Below are positions 35,423 through 44,827 of a stretch of DNA of 64,000 nucleotides, piece by piece (position 1 is the first letter of the stretch; each line of letters starts with the position of its first letter). Made by a program: the position numbers and the translations under genes. The notes under the pieces were generated by a model. The model searched no databases. It was given only the letters and a program-made list of their open reading frames with translations, and had not been told where the DNA came from. This DNA is from Planctobacterium sp965279005 (GTDB lineage Bacteria; Pseudomonadota; Gammaproteobacteria; Enterobacterales; Alteromonadaceae): the NCBI GenBank assembly GCA_965279005.1, contig CBDIHK010000012.1, positions 62,001 through 126,000 of the forward strand. Reading direction: 5' to 3'.

Positions 35423-38281
35423 CTAATCTATATGCAATATGCGGAACGCAGCGATTTGGGCATCGTTTACAGCTCCCGCACTACCGCCAGCACGGGTAAA
35501 GGTAGTATTAGACTGTAAGTAACTCATGTTATAAAAATCACGTACAAGAAGTTGGTATCGACCAGGGCTGAAAGCATGCTCAAGTGGGCTTGAGAACTGC
35601 CATTGACCGGGTAAGGTATGGGGCATTTGCACTGCCCCCTCGGCAACTACGACGCCTTTTTCATCTGAAACTGACAACCACTTGACCGCGCTGGTTATAC
35701 CCTGCTCAACGCTATTGAGTTGGTTTTGGTATTTGGCTTGGATGGCATATCCGCCAGCTTTTTCTATTTCAAAGTTAAACCGCTTACCGTGCATTGACGC
35801 GATATTGCTATTGGCGTCGATCTTCATTACATCACCAACGCAAACCGGCTGGCTTGGCTGGGAATGCAAGCCTTTCTGGTTTCGGGCTATTGCACTAAAG
35901 CAACCATTGATGCCCATTAAATCTAAAGCTGACGAGGGTTCCACTGATTTGCGCCACAACTTACCATTGCGGAAAACATCAACAATATCAGTAGCTGCAA
36001 CTTTGCTGACCAGCAACGAGTTGTCTTGCTTTGAGTAAACAATAGAAGGCTCGTAAGGGGTAAACACAGAAGGATCATGTACTCCTGGCTGCGCGATGAC
36101 TTTGGTGAGAGTTGATTTATCAGATTTTGGGGATCCCAAAACAATGCTAATAATTGCATCATTGGGTAACGACGCTGAGTCCCAACCATGCGCAATATCA
36201 ACGTCCTTGCCATTTATCGCGAGGCTAATGACCTGGTACAGCGCATTGTCGCTAGTAGATTTATTGCCATCAGCCATTATTAGCTCAATCGCCACGGATT
36301 TGCCCCAAATTGAAAGGTTCTCCAACTTAGCCTGGGTAGAATCGGCAAATAATGATTTAGCGATTTTAGCTGTAACGAAAGGCTCAATTGTCAATTCGCT
36401 ATCGTTCAGTTTTAAGCCAAACATATTGTGGATCACGGCATTCAGATAGGCCGCCACCGACCACAATTGCCGCCGTGAGTTTATTACCGGCCCCGACAAT
36501 TCAGGTGCCGCCATCTCCAACCACATGGGCTGTCCCGACAACCACTCAAGGTTTTCCATATTGGACAAATTGAGCGAGGCAAACCGGATCAGCGTCTCGT
36601 AAGCGGCATCGGCCGCTGCAACATGCTTGGCTTGTGTTGCTGCAGTAAGCCCATAAGCTGTCACAAAGGGCCAAATGCCGCGGTTGTGATAAACCGGGAT
36701 ATTGGGTAATTGTGGGAAAATCACGGGGGCTCCCATTGGACCATGGGGATAATTGGAGAGGATTTGTCTGGCCTGCTTTTGATCCGCCACGCCGGTAATA
36801 ATGGCCAAACTCTGGCCTAGCCAGTCAAACTGCTGCATCGCTTGCTTGTCAAAATGGCCAGCGGTAAGGCTACTGTACATGCCCTGCCCTGGCAACCAAA
36901 GCTTCTGGTTAAAAGCCTGTTTAAGCTGCTCCGCCCAAGTTGCGTAACGCTGCGCTTTTTGTTTTTCACCAAGCTCAGCGCCGAGTTTGGCCGCCAGTGA
37001 AAGAGCCTGGTAATGCATCACATTGGTAGACAACGCCTTGGCAGTAGCCATACTGGCCAGGTCACCGGCGATCCAACGGGCATAACTTTGCTCGCGCCAA
37101 TCCAAAAAGCTTTGTTCACCTCCGTATAGGCCGTCGGTATGGTCATAGGCCACTAACCGGTCATTCTCAATGGTATTAACCAGGGCAACATAGGCTTTTT
37201 GCGCAAAGGCTACCCGTTGTTTGCCGGCCAAGTTGTTGAGCAAAGCTTCTGCCCCTAATGCCCAGGTCACCCTATCCGTGCTTATAGGCCAACTACCACC
37301 GCTACCAGTGTCCTGCACAATCTGGCTGCCATCGGCATATTGGAAAATGTTGTCTGAAATCTCAATCCCAGAACGAAATGGTGAGGTTTTAAATAGCAAG
37401 GAATTTTGTGTCCGCTCAGGATCCATAAAGGCCAATGACAAATCGGCTGCATAGGCAAGATCGCGGGTCCAAACGTAACGCCACTTTTCGCCGGTCTGGA
37501 AACAGGAGCACGGAATTTCCTTGCCGCCCAAATAGTTACTGTCGCTGATATTCTCAACGCTGTTAAGCAGCATTTCCTGCAGCGACATGGAAAACAAGGC
37601 GTCGTGTTGCAAGCTACCACTGCGCAACCTGGGCAGATTTGCTAGTTCCGCATAGGTAACATAGGGTTCAACCGGATCGCGCAATGACTGGGTGCTCGAC
37701 TGGACATAGTTGCGTAGGGGGGCATCTATATTAGCAGTAGAAAACACCACTGACTCTTGTTTGCCATTATAGGTGGAATAAGTGACAGACTGACGGTATG
37801 TATGCCCTTCATGGGGGTTGTATAGCTGCGTCGCTTGAACCGGGCGGATCGATACCTCGAGTGATGGTAATTGCGAGTTTCTAAGATCCAGCTCAAATTG
37901 ATAAACAGCGGTTTCCAAAACAAATAGCTGCTCTTCCTGGCCCGGCTCTACAAGCAATGGATAGGACTTGGCAACTTCGATGCGCTGCTTGCCATTAGGG
38001 TTAATCAGCATCTCAAAATGCCAATCAGCCGGGGCAATTTTAAAACCGTAATTACCAGGTGCGACTTTTATTTCTGTGCTGAAGATCCCAGGTTCATCCG
38101 AAGCCTCAAAGGCATGCTTAGTACCCCAGCCGTTAAAGGCTCCACGCAAGTACAGCTGGTTAGATGTTAATTCTGGTTGCACCGTATTTGCCTTTGCTGG
38201 CCCCGTAGTTGCTAAACCTAGGACAATAAACGCCAAAACGAGAAGCGATTGCAGGCCAAGCTTGCCCCTGACAACAAGCAT
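35423..38281 (-). CDS. Six-hairpin glycoside hydrolase, glucoamylase-like, with N-terminal starch-binding-like module
   Basis: A 952-residue exported protein (signal peptide LLVLAFIVLGLATTGPAKA). Residues 40-110 form a module LYLRGAFNGWGTKH ... YGFKIAPADWHFE that is also present three times in the large pullulanase at 45935. The central 450 residues look like an (alpha/alpha)6 barrel (YVWTRDLAYAADLSLAFMD, YDHTDGLYGGEQSFLDWREQ, YHNRGIWPFVTAYGL, WLSGQPMWLEMAAPE) as in GH15/GH63-type enzymes. About 250 C-terminal residues look like additional beta-sandwich modules. The likely role is exo-hydrolysis of maltodextrin to glucose; the exact GH family is uncertain. Confidence 0.75.
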   Translation of the reverse strand: MLVVRGKLGLQSLLVLAFIVLGLATTGPAKANTVQPELTSNQLYLRGAFNGWGTKHAFEASDEPGIFSTEIKVAPGNYGFKIAPADWHFEMLINPNGKQRIEVAKSYPLLVEPGQEEQLFVLETAVYQFELDLRNSQLPSLEVSIRPVQATQLYNPHEGHTYRQSVTYSTYNGKQESVVFSTANIDAPLRNYVQSSTQSLRDPVEPYVTYAELANLPRLRSGSLQHDALFSMSLQEMLLNSVENISDSNYLGGKEIPCSCFQTGEKWRYVWTRDLAYAADLSLAFMDPERTQNSLLFKTSPFRSGIEISDNIFQYADGSQIVQDTGSGGSWPISTDRVTWALGAEALLNNLAGKQRVAFAQKAYVALVNTIENDRLVAYDHTDGLYGGEQSFLDWREQSYARWIAGDLASMATAKALSTNVMHYQALSLAAKLGAELGEKQKAQRYATWAEQLKQAFNQKLWLPGQGMYSSLTAGHFDKQAMQQFDWLGQSLAIITGVADQKQARQILSNYPHGPMGAPVIFPQLPNIPVYHNRGIWPFVTAYGLTAATQAKHVAAADAAYETLIRFASLNLSNMENLEWLSGQPMWLEMAAPELSGPVINSRRQLWSVAAYLNAVIHNMFGLKLNDSELTIEPFVTAKIAKSLFADSTQAKLENLSIWGKSVAIELIMADGNKSTSDNALYQVISLAINGKDVDIAHGWDSASLPNDAIISIVLGSPKSDKSTLTKVIAQPGVHDPSVFTPYEPSIVYSKQDNSLLVSKVAATDIVDVFRNGKLWRKSVEPSSALDLMGINGCFSAIARNQKGLHSQPSQPVCVGDVMKIDANSNIASMHGKRFNFEIEKAGGYAIQAKYQNQLNSVEQGITSAVKWLSVSDEKGVVVAEGAVQMPHTLPGQWQFSSPLEHAFSPGRYQLLVRDFYNMSYLQSNTTFTRAGGSAGAVNDAQIAAFRILHID

Positions 38282-38283
38282 GG

Positions 38284-39798
38284 CTATGCAACCTTTAACT
38301 TATCTAAATTATCTTTGTGAGATGAAAAATTCAGCGCACAGCCCTGCATAAACTTGGCTATATCATTATCAATATACAAATCGCCTCTTCCTGGCTGGTT
38401 GGGGGCAAGGGGTGGATAGGCACCATAACCACTGAGCAGGCAATGCCAAGAGAAATTGCCAAAATGGCTCTGCAAGTTTTGTCTCTGGATTTCCTTATCC
38501 AACTCACCACGCTGATACCAAACATCTAGTATCTGGCTTAAGGAGCCAGAGATGTGGTTGTTTTCCCGGTTGGCTTTCCAATATTCAGAATCATCCCGGG
38601 AATTGAGTTTGTAGTGGGCAACTATATAGTCCCGCACCCGCTCAAAACGATCGGTAATTTTATGGTTAAACTCGTCGGTAAATTTATTGCTAAAATTGCC
38701 TTCAGCAAACTTGGCCATAAACAGCTCAATAGTGATTTGCACAAGGTGTAATGCAGTTGCTTCGAGCGGCTCGATAAAGCCCTGGGACAAGCCAATAGCG
38801 AGGCAATTTTTGTTCCAGTGTTTCGACAGCTGCCCTACACGCATCTTCAAATGGCGGCACTCAACATCATCGCCTTTCTGGTTTAGATGCTGCAATAACT
38901 CAGCTTCCGCTTGTTCCGGCGTGATAAAATCCGAACTATAGACATAGCCATTGCCATTGCGGGCAGTTAAGGGGATTTTCCAGCACCACCCAGCTGAAAG
39001 GGCCGTAGCTTCGGTTTGCACCGGCAATGGATCTTCCGCCGGTGTAGGAATAACAACAGCTGAATCGTTGAATAGGTTCTGTTTGAAACTGTTGAAAGGC
39101 ACCTTCAGTGTTTTTTGCATCAGAATACTGGCAAAGCCAGTGCAATCGATAAAAAAGTCGGCTTCTATTTCTCGACCATCGTTGGTAACTAATGCCGCGA
39201 TGTCACCAGAAGGATGGCACAGGACCGATTCAACCGTAGTTTGAATATGGTTTACACCACGCTTTTTAGCCACCTCTGCTAGAAAACAACCTAACTTGCC
39301 AGAATCAAAGTGGTAGCCATACTCCATGGTAAATGGAAAGTTTTCCGGCGCGACCGGCCCCTTGCCCTGTTTGGCCAAAGTACCGCATAACAAAAAGTCC
39401 TCTGGCGATGTGTGGGTGTCCAACCCATAACGCCGAGTACGGCAGTTGACGGTAAATGCCCTTTCGGTAAAGGTATCCACTTGCGATATAAATGGGTGGC
39501 TATAGCTGCTTATACCGCTCGCTGGCGACCAGCCATTGAACTGGATATTGACCTTGTAGGTAGCATCACACCTATGCATCCACTCGCTTTCAGCCACATT
39601 GATCATCTCGAAGAAGCGTTTCAGTGTCGGTGTAGAGCCTTCACCAACACCTATGATTCCGATATCAGGTGACTCAACTAAGCTAACCTGGACTTTATCT
39701 GTCGGCCATTTATTGGCTAACAGGTTGGCGGCCATCCAGCCTGCTGTGCCGCCACCTAAGATTGCAATTTTTAACGGCTGCAAGGCTAGCTCCTGCAC
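38284..39798 (-). CDS. Flavin-dependent halogenase homologue (tryptophan halogenase family), copy 2
   Basis: A 504-residue FADH2-dependent halogenase-type protein. It has the FAD motif ILGGGTAGWMAANLLA (about 13-28), a lysine in ATYKVNIQFNGW equivalent to the catalytic lysine of PrnA, the halogenase WxWxIP motif as WCWKIP, and the glutamate in GFIEPLEATALHL. All known catalytic residues appear kept, so activity is plausible. It overlaps the first halogenase gene by 13 bp and ends 2 bp before the glucoamylase-like gene, so it is a true member of the starch operon. No flavin reductase or natural-product synthase is nearby; the substrate is unknown. Confidence 0.9.
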   Translation of the reverse strand: MQELALQPLKIAILGGGTAGWMAANLLANKWPTDKVQVSLVESPDIGIIGVGEGSTPTLKRFFEMINVAESEWMHRCDATYKVNIQFNGWSPASGISSYSHPFISQVDTFTERAFTVNCRTRRYGLDTHTSPEDFLLCGTLAKQGKGPVAPENFPFTMEYGYHFDSGKLGCFLAEVAKKRGVNHIQTTVESVLCHPSGDIAALVTNDGREIEADFFIDCTGFASILMQKTLKVPFNSFKQNLFNDSAVVIPTPAEDPLPVQTEATALSAGWCWKIPLTARNGNGYVYSSDFITPEQAEAELLQHLNQKGDDVECRHLKMRVGQLSKHWNKNCLAIGLSQGFIEPLEATALHLVQITIELFMAKFAEGNFSNKFTDEFNHKITDRFERVRDYIVAHYKLNSRDDSEYWKANRENNHISGSLSQILDVWYQRGELDKEIQRQNLQSHFGNFSWHCLLSGYGAYPPLAPNQPGRGDLYIDNDIAKFMQGCALNFSSHKDNLDKLKVA

Positions 39799-41279
39799 AT
39801 AAATTCAAGGAACTGATCATGTGTGGTTAATTTAGGGATAGGGTCGTTTTTCACTATCTTGATGTTTTTAAGCATGTTTTGCAGGTCATCAGGCGCAATA
39901 GTATTGGCGATGGGGTGGTAATCACGTGGTTCGATACCCTGCCCCATCATTACCTGCATCCACGAGGGTTCTAGGAACAAGTCATTTTGCTCCCTAAACA
40001 ACTTTCCGTTGGCCTTAAACAGCTCAATTTTTTGGGTCAACGAGTCCGGCACACCCATGCTACGAACGTCTTTCCAGAAGCGGGAATCCTCACGCTCATT
40101 GACGTGATAGTGCAGGATAATGAAATCACGGATCTGTTCGTACTCCAACTGTGACTGTTTGTTGTACTCATCAACCAACGATTGCTGGATCCCATCTTGT
40201 GGGAATAAATGGATCAAGCGTACCGCAGCAGATTGGATCAAATGGATACTGGTGGATTCCAATGGCTCCAAAAAACCACTGGACAAGCCAATGGCCACTA
40301 CGTTCTTGTTCCATTGTTTGCGCGCCCTGCCGGTGCGGAACCGGATGTGGTTAGGGTCACCGATAGCCTTGCTATCCAAATTCGACATTAAGACGTCGAG
40401 CGCCTGTTGTTCTGTGTAGTGGTTGCTACTGTATACTAAGCCATTGCCATTGCGGTGTTGCAACGGTATGCGCCATTGCCAGCCAGCGTCATGGGCAATT
40501 GCCCTGGTGTAAGGCACAGTTTGTTCAAAGCGCTCTGAGGGCACTGCGACTGCGCGGTCACAAGGCAACCAGTGGGACCAGTCTTCATAACCGGTATTGA
40601 GTTTTTGCTGGATCAATAAGCCCCTGAATCCGGAGCAATCGACAAATAAGTCACCTTCAATTTTTTGGCCAGACTCCAACACCACCGCCTCGATGAAGCC
40701 AGACTCATGGTTTTGCACGGTATCCTTGATTAATCCCTCAATCCTGACCACACCCATCTTCTCGCAGAATGAACGCAGGAATTTGGCATAGAGGCCGGCA
40801 TCAAAATGATAGGCATACGGCAGTTCTAGGATGGGATCCTTGCTTTTGATCAAGCCAAATTTGCCGGCTTCGGCACACAAGTAGTTGAGGTCATAGTCCC
40901 AAATGGTGGAGGTTTCACCGTATTCCAATTGGGCGCGTTTCAATAAATGGTTAAACAGACAAAAAGCATAACTTTTACCAGGTGCCCCAAAAGTATGGTA
41001 ATAGCTCTCGCCTTTCACCCGCCAGTTCTCAAACTTTATGGCAAGCTTAAAGCTAGCTTTGGTTTCACGGACAAAATCTTTTTCCTCGAGACCTAACATA
41101 TTATTGAGCAACTTAATCGGTGGGATTGTTGCCTCGCCTACACCTATGGTGCCAATGGCATCACTCTCGACTAACGTAACATTGATGGTGTTACCCATGA
41201 GTTTTTTCAGCACCGAGGCAGAAATCCAACCAGCAGTACCACCACCCACAATAACTACGTTTTTCACCTTTTTATTCAT
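39786..41279 (-). CDS. Flavin-dependent halogenase homologue (tryptophan halogenase family), copy 1
   Basis: A 497-residue paralogue of the following gene and first member of the operon. It has the FAD motif VIVGGGTAGWISASVLK, the catalytic-lysine region ASFKLAIKFENW, WQWRIP for the WxWxIP motif, and SSGFLEPLESTSIHL with the conserved glutamate. The N-terminal GVGEATIPPIK loop is also typical. Homologues of this type recur beside TonB receptors in Alteromonadales, Xanthomonadales and Caulobacterales carbohydrate loci, but the reaction is unproven. The upstream spacer to the TonB receptor (41280-41425) contains a terminator and a separate hairpin. Confidence 0.9.
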   Translation of the reverse strand: MNKKVKNVVIVGGGTAGWISASVLKKLMGNTINVTLVESDAIGTIGVGEATIPPIKLLNNMLGLEEKDFVRETKASFKLAIKFENWRVKGESYYHTFGAPGKSYAFCLFNHLLKRAQLEYGETSTIWDYDLNYLCAEAGKFGLIKSKDPILELPYAYHFDAGLYAKFLRSFCEKMGVVRIEGLIKDTVQNHESGFIEAVVLESGQKIEGDLFVDCSGFRGLLIQQKLNTGYEDWSHWLPCDRAVAVPSERFEQTVPYTRAIAHDAGWQWRIPLQHRNGNGLVYSSNHYTEQQALDVLMSNLDSKAIGDPNHIRFRTGRARKQWNKNVVAIGLSSGFLEPLESTSIHLIQSAAVRLIHLFPQDGIQQSLVDEYNKQSQLEYEQIRDFIILHYHVNEREDSRFWKDVRSMGVPDSLTQKIELFKANGKLFREQNDLFLEPSWMQVMMGQGIEPRDYHPIANTIAPDDLQNMLKNIKIVKNDPIPKLTTHDQFLEFMCRS

Positions 41280-41303
41280 GCTTTTTCACTGCTCATCATT
41301 ATT

Positions 41304-41337
41304 TAAAAAAGCCCCAATTATCCCTAATTGAGGCTTT
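41304..41337 (-). terminator. Rho-independent terminator between TonB receptor and halogenase operon
   Basis: On the minus strand GCCTCAATTA pairs with TAATTGGGGC (one G-T pair) across a 4-base loop and is followed by six T. It lies after the receptor gene and 25 bp before the first halogenase start, so part of the receptor transcription should stop here and the operon level would be reduced. Confidence 0.8.
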
Positions 41338-41369
41338 CAACTTTTTAACCAAAATCATTTGTTTTACTA

Positions 41370-41409
41370 GTCAGGGCATAGCCAGCAAACCTTTATCCGG
41401 TGCCCTGAC
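41370..41409. promoter_or_regulatory. Long-loop inverted repeat between receptor and halogenase genes
   Basis: GTCAGGGCA (41370-41378) and TGCCCTGAC (41401-41409) form a perfect 9-bp stem around a 22-base loop. It has no T-run, lies just downstream of the receptor stop, and could protect the receptor mRNA 3' end or be a regulator site. Confidence 0.45.
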
Positions 41410-41425
41410 CAATATCAGCTACGAC

Positions 41426-44239
41426 TTAGAATTCGTAGTTGAAGCCTAACAAGTAGTTAGCACCATAGCTTTGGAACAATGTCACTTGACGTGGGTCACC
41501 GTTAGCAAATTGGATTTCATCTTCGTCAGTCAGGTTCTGGCCTTGCAAGGTCACACGTAGGCCGTGCAACATTTCAATGTCAGATTCACTGAAGTCGTAA
41601 CCAATCTGGGCATCCACCTGCTTACCACCTTGGCCGGTAGTGGGCTGCAACGATAGGCTCAAGCCACGGGTCTCAGTACCAAACTCATCACGGTCTGTCG
41701 CTGATACACGGAATTCCCAACCGGCATTTTCATAGTACATGGTAACCGAGTAAATTTCCTCGGATAGCCCCGGTACTTTTTCAACTTCGTTGGTCTCAGT
41801 TGCGTCTAGCTCACCATCCATAAAGGTAGCGCTGGCGAACATACCAAAGCCTTCCAACGGCTCCCACAAATATTCTAGTGGTAAGCTAACCTGGAATTCA
41901 TACCCCCTTACAAAACCTTCACGGCCATCTTCGGTAAAGTCAACCAAACCTAAGAAAGTGGCTGGTGCTTGGCCATCGCTGGTCTGGTGGTAACCAGGTA
42001 CGTATAGGTCAGAGAAGTCAGCTACAGCTTTCGCTGCAGAGTGCCAGTTAGTTAGATCCTTGTAGAAGAAGGCGATTGAGAAATAACCATCATCTGCAAA
42101 GTAGTTCTCGTAAGAAAGGTCAAACTGGTTGGCTTCCAAAGGTTTCAACTGCGGGTTACCCACATTACCAGACCAAGGACCTGCTGCCGGAGAGCCTGCA
42201 AGGATGTTCTGGTCATTGAACGAGAAGTTCGCCTGGTTATTGGATTTCATTTGATCCATACGTGGGCGCGACTGTACTTTCGACATTGCAGTTCTGATGT
42301 ACTGGTCTTCTGCCACTTCTAGGCTCAAGTTCAATGTTGGCAATACGTCACTGTAGGAGTCACCACCGGTTGCTGAAACTGCGGCAATTTGACCAGTTGG
42401 GTCACTAAAAGTACTGAAGCCATCGGCTTGCTGGTCAACGTCAACAAACTGCAAGCCAAAGTTACCTTTAAGGAACATATCACCAATTTCGGTATCAATG
42501 GTCAGCTTGGTGTAGAGGGTAAGCAGCTCTTCTTCCACTGTATAGGTATCACCCAAACGGCCTGCGTCTACCGGGTCGGCATCGGTTGCTGTGTAGAAAC
42601 CACTGTTATATAGGCCTAGGGAGTCATATGCCAACACGCCAGGAATACCCAAGAAGCTCAAGTCGGCAACACCAGTGACTGTTGGGATTGCATCTTCGCC
42701 TGGGTAGGCAGGCGCTGTTAGATAGAAACCTTTGTTTATCTTAGTCTTAGAACGGTCTGAGTAGTTAACACCCGCAGTAAATTCACTAAAAATGCCCCAC
42801 TCTACGACACCCTGCACTTCGAAACGGGCACTGTTGAGTTCTTCGTCAAAGAATGGCGCGTTTACGAAGCCATCCTGTGCATCAGAACCAATGATCGGAG
42901 CGCCCCAGGGTTGCGGACCGGCCAGTGAAATCAGGTTAGGATCGGTAAGATCAGCTGTAGGCAGCGTTGGGTGGGCACCATACATAGGACCGCTAGGTGT
43001 CATTACCCAAGAACGCGCTGAACCAGGACGTCCGTCAACACCAGCACGGCCAACACCTGAGTAGCTTTCAACGTCGGTCAATTCTTTGTCAACTTCACTC
43101 ATTGCAAGGTCAACAACGGCTGTCCAATCATCATTGATAGCGTATTCAACATTCAAACCGAAAGTGGTTAGTTCAGATTTTTGCTGACGCACATCATTCC
43201 TAACAACTGATAGGAAGTTGTCAAAGTAACCAGAAGTTACCAAACCATTTTCGGCGCCAGTTGCAGCCCAAGGTGTACCACCCCAAAGGGCTCCACCTTC
43301 TTCAACACCACGGCGGGCGTCGTTTTCTTCAAAGTCGATGTAGAGGGCATCAAATTGCAGGTTTAACTTGTCAGTCGGAGCATATTCAATGACTGCTGCG
43401 ATTGAAGTCCGCTCTAGCATAGCTGAACGGGTGAAAGAATCGTGACCAGTCAGTACTAGTTCATTAGTGATTGGCGTACCTTCACCTTCGGTTGGTGGTG
43501 TACCCCACATTTGTGCTGCTTCGTCATTACCTGGATCGTAACCCCAAGCGCGGAATTGGTTTTCTTGACGAGGCGATTCCATTTCAGCTATGGCTAGGGC
43601 AACACCTAAGGTGTCGTCGGCGAACTGGTCAACAAAGTTCAAAGATAGGCGGTGACCGCTGTTATCAAAGTCAGGGTTACCAGCGTCTTCAGCGTTTTTC
43701 TCGTAGTTGCCATTGATGGTGAACGTAGGATCTGCATTTAGTGGTTCGATGGTTTGTAGGTCAACAGTACCACCAATACCTTGCGAGATTAGGCCAGCTT
43801 CAGGGGTTTTATAAACAACGATATTGGATACAATCTCTGAAGGATATAAATCGTATTCAACACCACGGTTATCACCCATACCTAATAGCTCACGGCCGTT
43901 TAAGCTGGTGCCAACGTAGTTTTCGTTAAAACCACGAACCGATAGGCCACTGGTACGACCATTACGGCGTTCACCTGCCAAACCAGGTAGACGCGCTAGT
44001 GATTCTGCAACACTGGTATCTGGTAGCTTACCGATGTCCTCGGCTGAAATCGCTTCTACTATCGAGGTGTTATCCATCTTGATAGCCTGCGCCCTTTGCA
44101 AGGCACCACGGATACCCGTGACTTGAATAACTTCTGTGTTATCTGCTTCTTCACCTGCTTCTTGGGCTACCGCAGTAAAGCCAGTTGTCATGGCGGCGGT
44201 AACCGAAAAAGCAATCATGCTTTTTTTGAATTGTGACAT
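41426..44239 (-). CDS. TonB-dependent receptor, maltodextrin-uptake (MalA-like) candidate
   Basis: A large outer-membrane receptor of about 937 residues of the Xanthomonas/Caulobacter TonB-receptor type. I choose the ATG at 44239, which follows GGGA and starts a clean signal peptide (SMIAFSVTAAMTTGFTAVA); 13 further upstream codons are open. The plug shows NTEVIQVTGIRGALQRAQ (TonB-box-like VIQVTGIR), LPDTSVAESLARLPGL, GLSVRGFNENYVGTSLNGRE and GTVDLQTIEPL. The C-terminal strand ends SYGANYLLGFNYEF. With amylolytic enzymes on both sides it most likely imports malto-oligosaccharides, as Caulobacter MalA does. A candidate operator lies at 44386-44399. Confidence 0.92.
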   Translation of the reverse strand: MSQFKKSMIAFSVTAAMTTGFTAVAQEAGEEADNTEVIQVTGIRGALQRAQAIKMDNTSIVEAISAEDIGKLPDTSVAESLARLPGLAGERRNGRTSGLSVRGFNENYVGTSLNGRELLGMGDNRGVEYDLYPSEIVSNIVVYKTPEAGLISQGIGGTVDLQTIEPLNADPTFTINGNYEKNAEDAGNPDFDNSGHRLSLNFVDQFADDTLGVALAIAEMESPRQENQFRAWGYDPGNDEAAQMWGTPPTEGEGTPITNELVLTGHDSFTRSAMLERTSIAAVIEYAPTDKLNLQFDALYIDFEENDARRGVEEGGALWGGTPWAATGAENGLVTSGYFDNFLSVVRNDVRQQKSELTTFGLNVEYAINDDWTAVVDLAMSEVDKELTDVESYSGVGRAGVDGRPGSARSWVMTPSGPMYGAHPTLPTADLTDPNLISLAGPQPWGAPIIGSDAQDGFVNAPFFDEELNSARFEVQGVVEWGIFSEFTAGVNYSDRSKTKINKGFYLTAPAYPGEDAIPTVTGVADLSFLGIPGVLAYDSLGLYNSGFYTATDADPVDAGRLGDTYTVEEELLTLYTKLTIDTEIGDMFLKGNFGLQFVDVDQQADGFSTFSDPTGQIAAVSATGGDSYSDVLPTLNLSLEVAEDQYIRTAMSKVQSRPRMDQMKSNNQANFSFNDQNILAGSPAAGPWSGNVGNPQLKPLEANQFDLSYENYFADDGYFSIAFFYKDLTNWHSAAKAVADFSDLYVPGYHQTSDGQAPATFLGLVDFTEDGREGFVRGYEFQVSLPLEYLWEPLEGFGMFASATFMDGELDATETNEVEKVPGLSEEIYSVTMYYENAGWEFRVSATDRDEFGTETRGLSLSLQPTTGQGGKQVDAQIGYDFSESDIEMLHGLRVTLQGQNLTDEDEIQFANGDPRQVTLFQSYGANYLLGFNYEF

Positions 44240-44385
44240 TGTGTTTTCCCGTTTTGTTTCCAAGTTAAAGACAGCCAATTTTTGGGGTCAAAGCTGCACG
44301 TACAACCCTAGTCCACGTTCGCAAATGGCAGGCCCGTTTTGTAACAACTGCATACTACCTTGTTGCACAAATGTAAAAAACTGGC

Positions 44386-44399
44386 TGCATACGTATTCA
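44386..44399. promoter_or_regulatory. Palindromic operator of LacI-type, upstream of TonB receptor
   Basis: TGCATACGTATTCA, an imperfect palindrome centred on CG, is the exact reverse complement of the two copies upstream of the large pullulanase (50254 and 50276). It lies 147 bp before the receptor start. A central CG in an even palindrome is characteristic of LacI-family operators; no such regulator gene is in the window. Confidence 0.6.
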
Positions 44400-44596
44400 T
44401 TTACTAAATTGCACATTTTTTTAACAATAGCCTAACACCCACCATGCGCCAGTCTTTCATCATGTACTTAACTTATCATTTTGTTTTATAAGTAACTTTT
44501 TTACTGGCTAAGAAAAATACTAGTACGAAATACAAAAATTACCAATGTGAATGTAATAAAACTACAGTTGAGATGTGAAGGGAGTGTAACCCGCTA

Positions 44597-44615
44597 ATGC
44601 ATAAAGATTATGCAT
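44597..44615. promoter_or_regulatory. Perfect 8-3-8 palindrome upstream of the cupin-like gene
   Basis: ATGCATAA and TTATGCAT flank AGA. It lies about 210 bp before the oxygenase start and 360 bp before the receptor start. It differs from the CG-centred operator, so it may bind a second regulator or be chance in AT-rich DNA. Confidence 0.35.
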
Positions 44616-44827
44616 AAAAATAGGGCAATTCATTGCCTTAAAATGTAATTGAACTCCAGTTTTGAAATCCGGTAATAACCGGAAAGTCAAATTTAAGCGA
44701 ACAATCTAAAAACACTTTTTATCCTTAGTTAAAAACACTTTCATTTGTCTATGGCACAATGGCGTTACCGATAATGGCTTTCATGCTATAAAGCTACCTA
44801 AAATGGGAATACAAAGGATTTAAATAT

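Larger units (their letters stand above)
44240..44827. other. 588-bp divergent regulatory region
   Basis: It lies between the TonB receptor and the cupin-like oxygenase gene. It carries the shared operator at 44386, a perfect 8-3-8 palindrome at 44597 and a small CCGGT/ACCGG hairpin near 44670. I see no coding sequence or RNA gene. Confidence 0.5.

Noticed and set aside
38284..41279. Halogenases as part of a natural-product gene cluster
   Set aside because: No synthase, carrier protein, flavin reductase or exporter of natural-product type is nearby, and the operon continues directly into glycoside hydrolases.
44597..44615. Rho-independent terminator
   Set aside because: The stem is AT-rich, the loop is only 3 bases, and it lies in a divergent promoter region where no transcript is expected to end.
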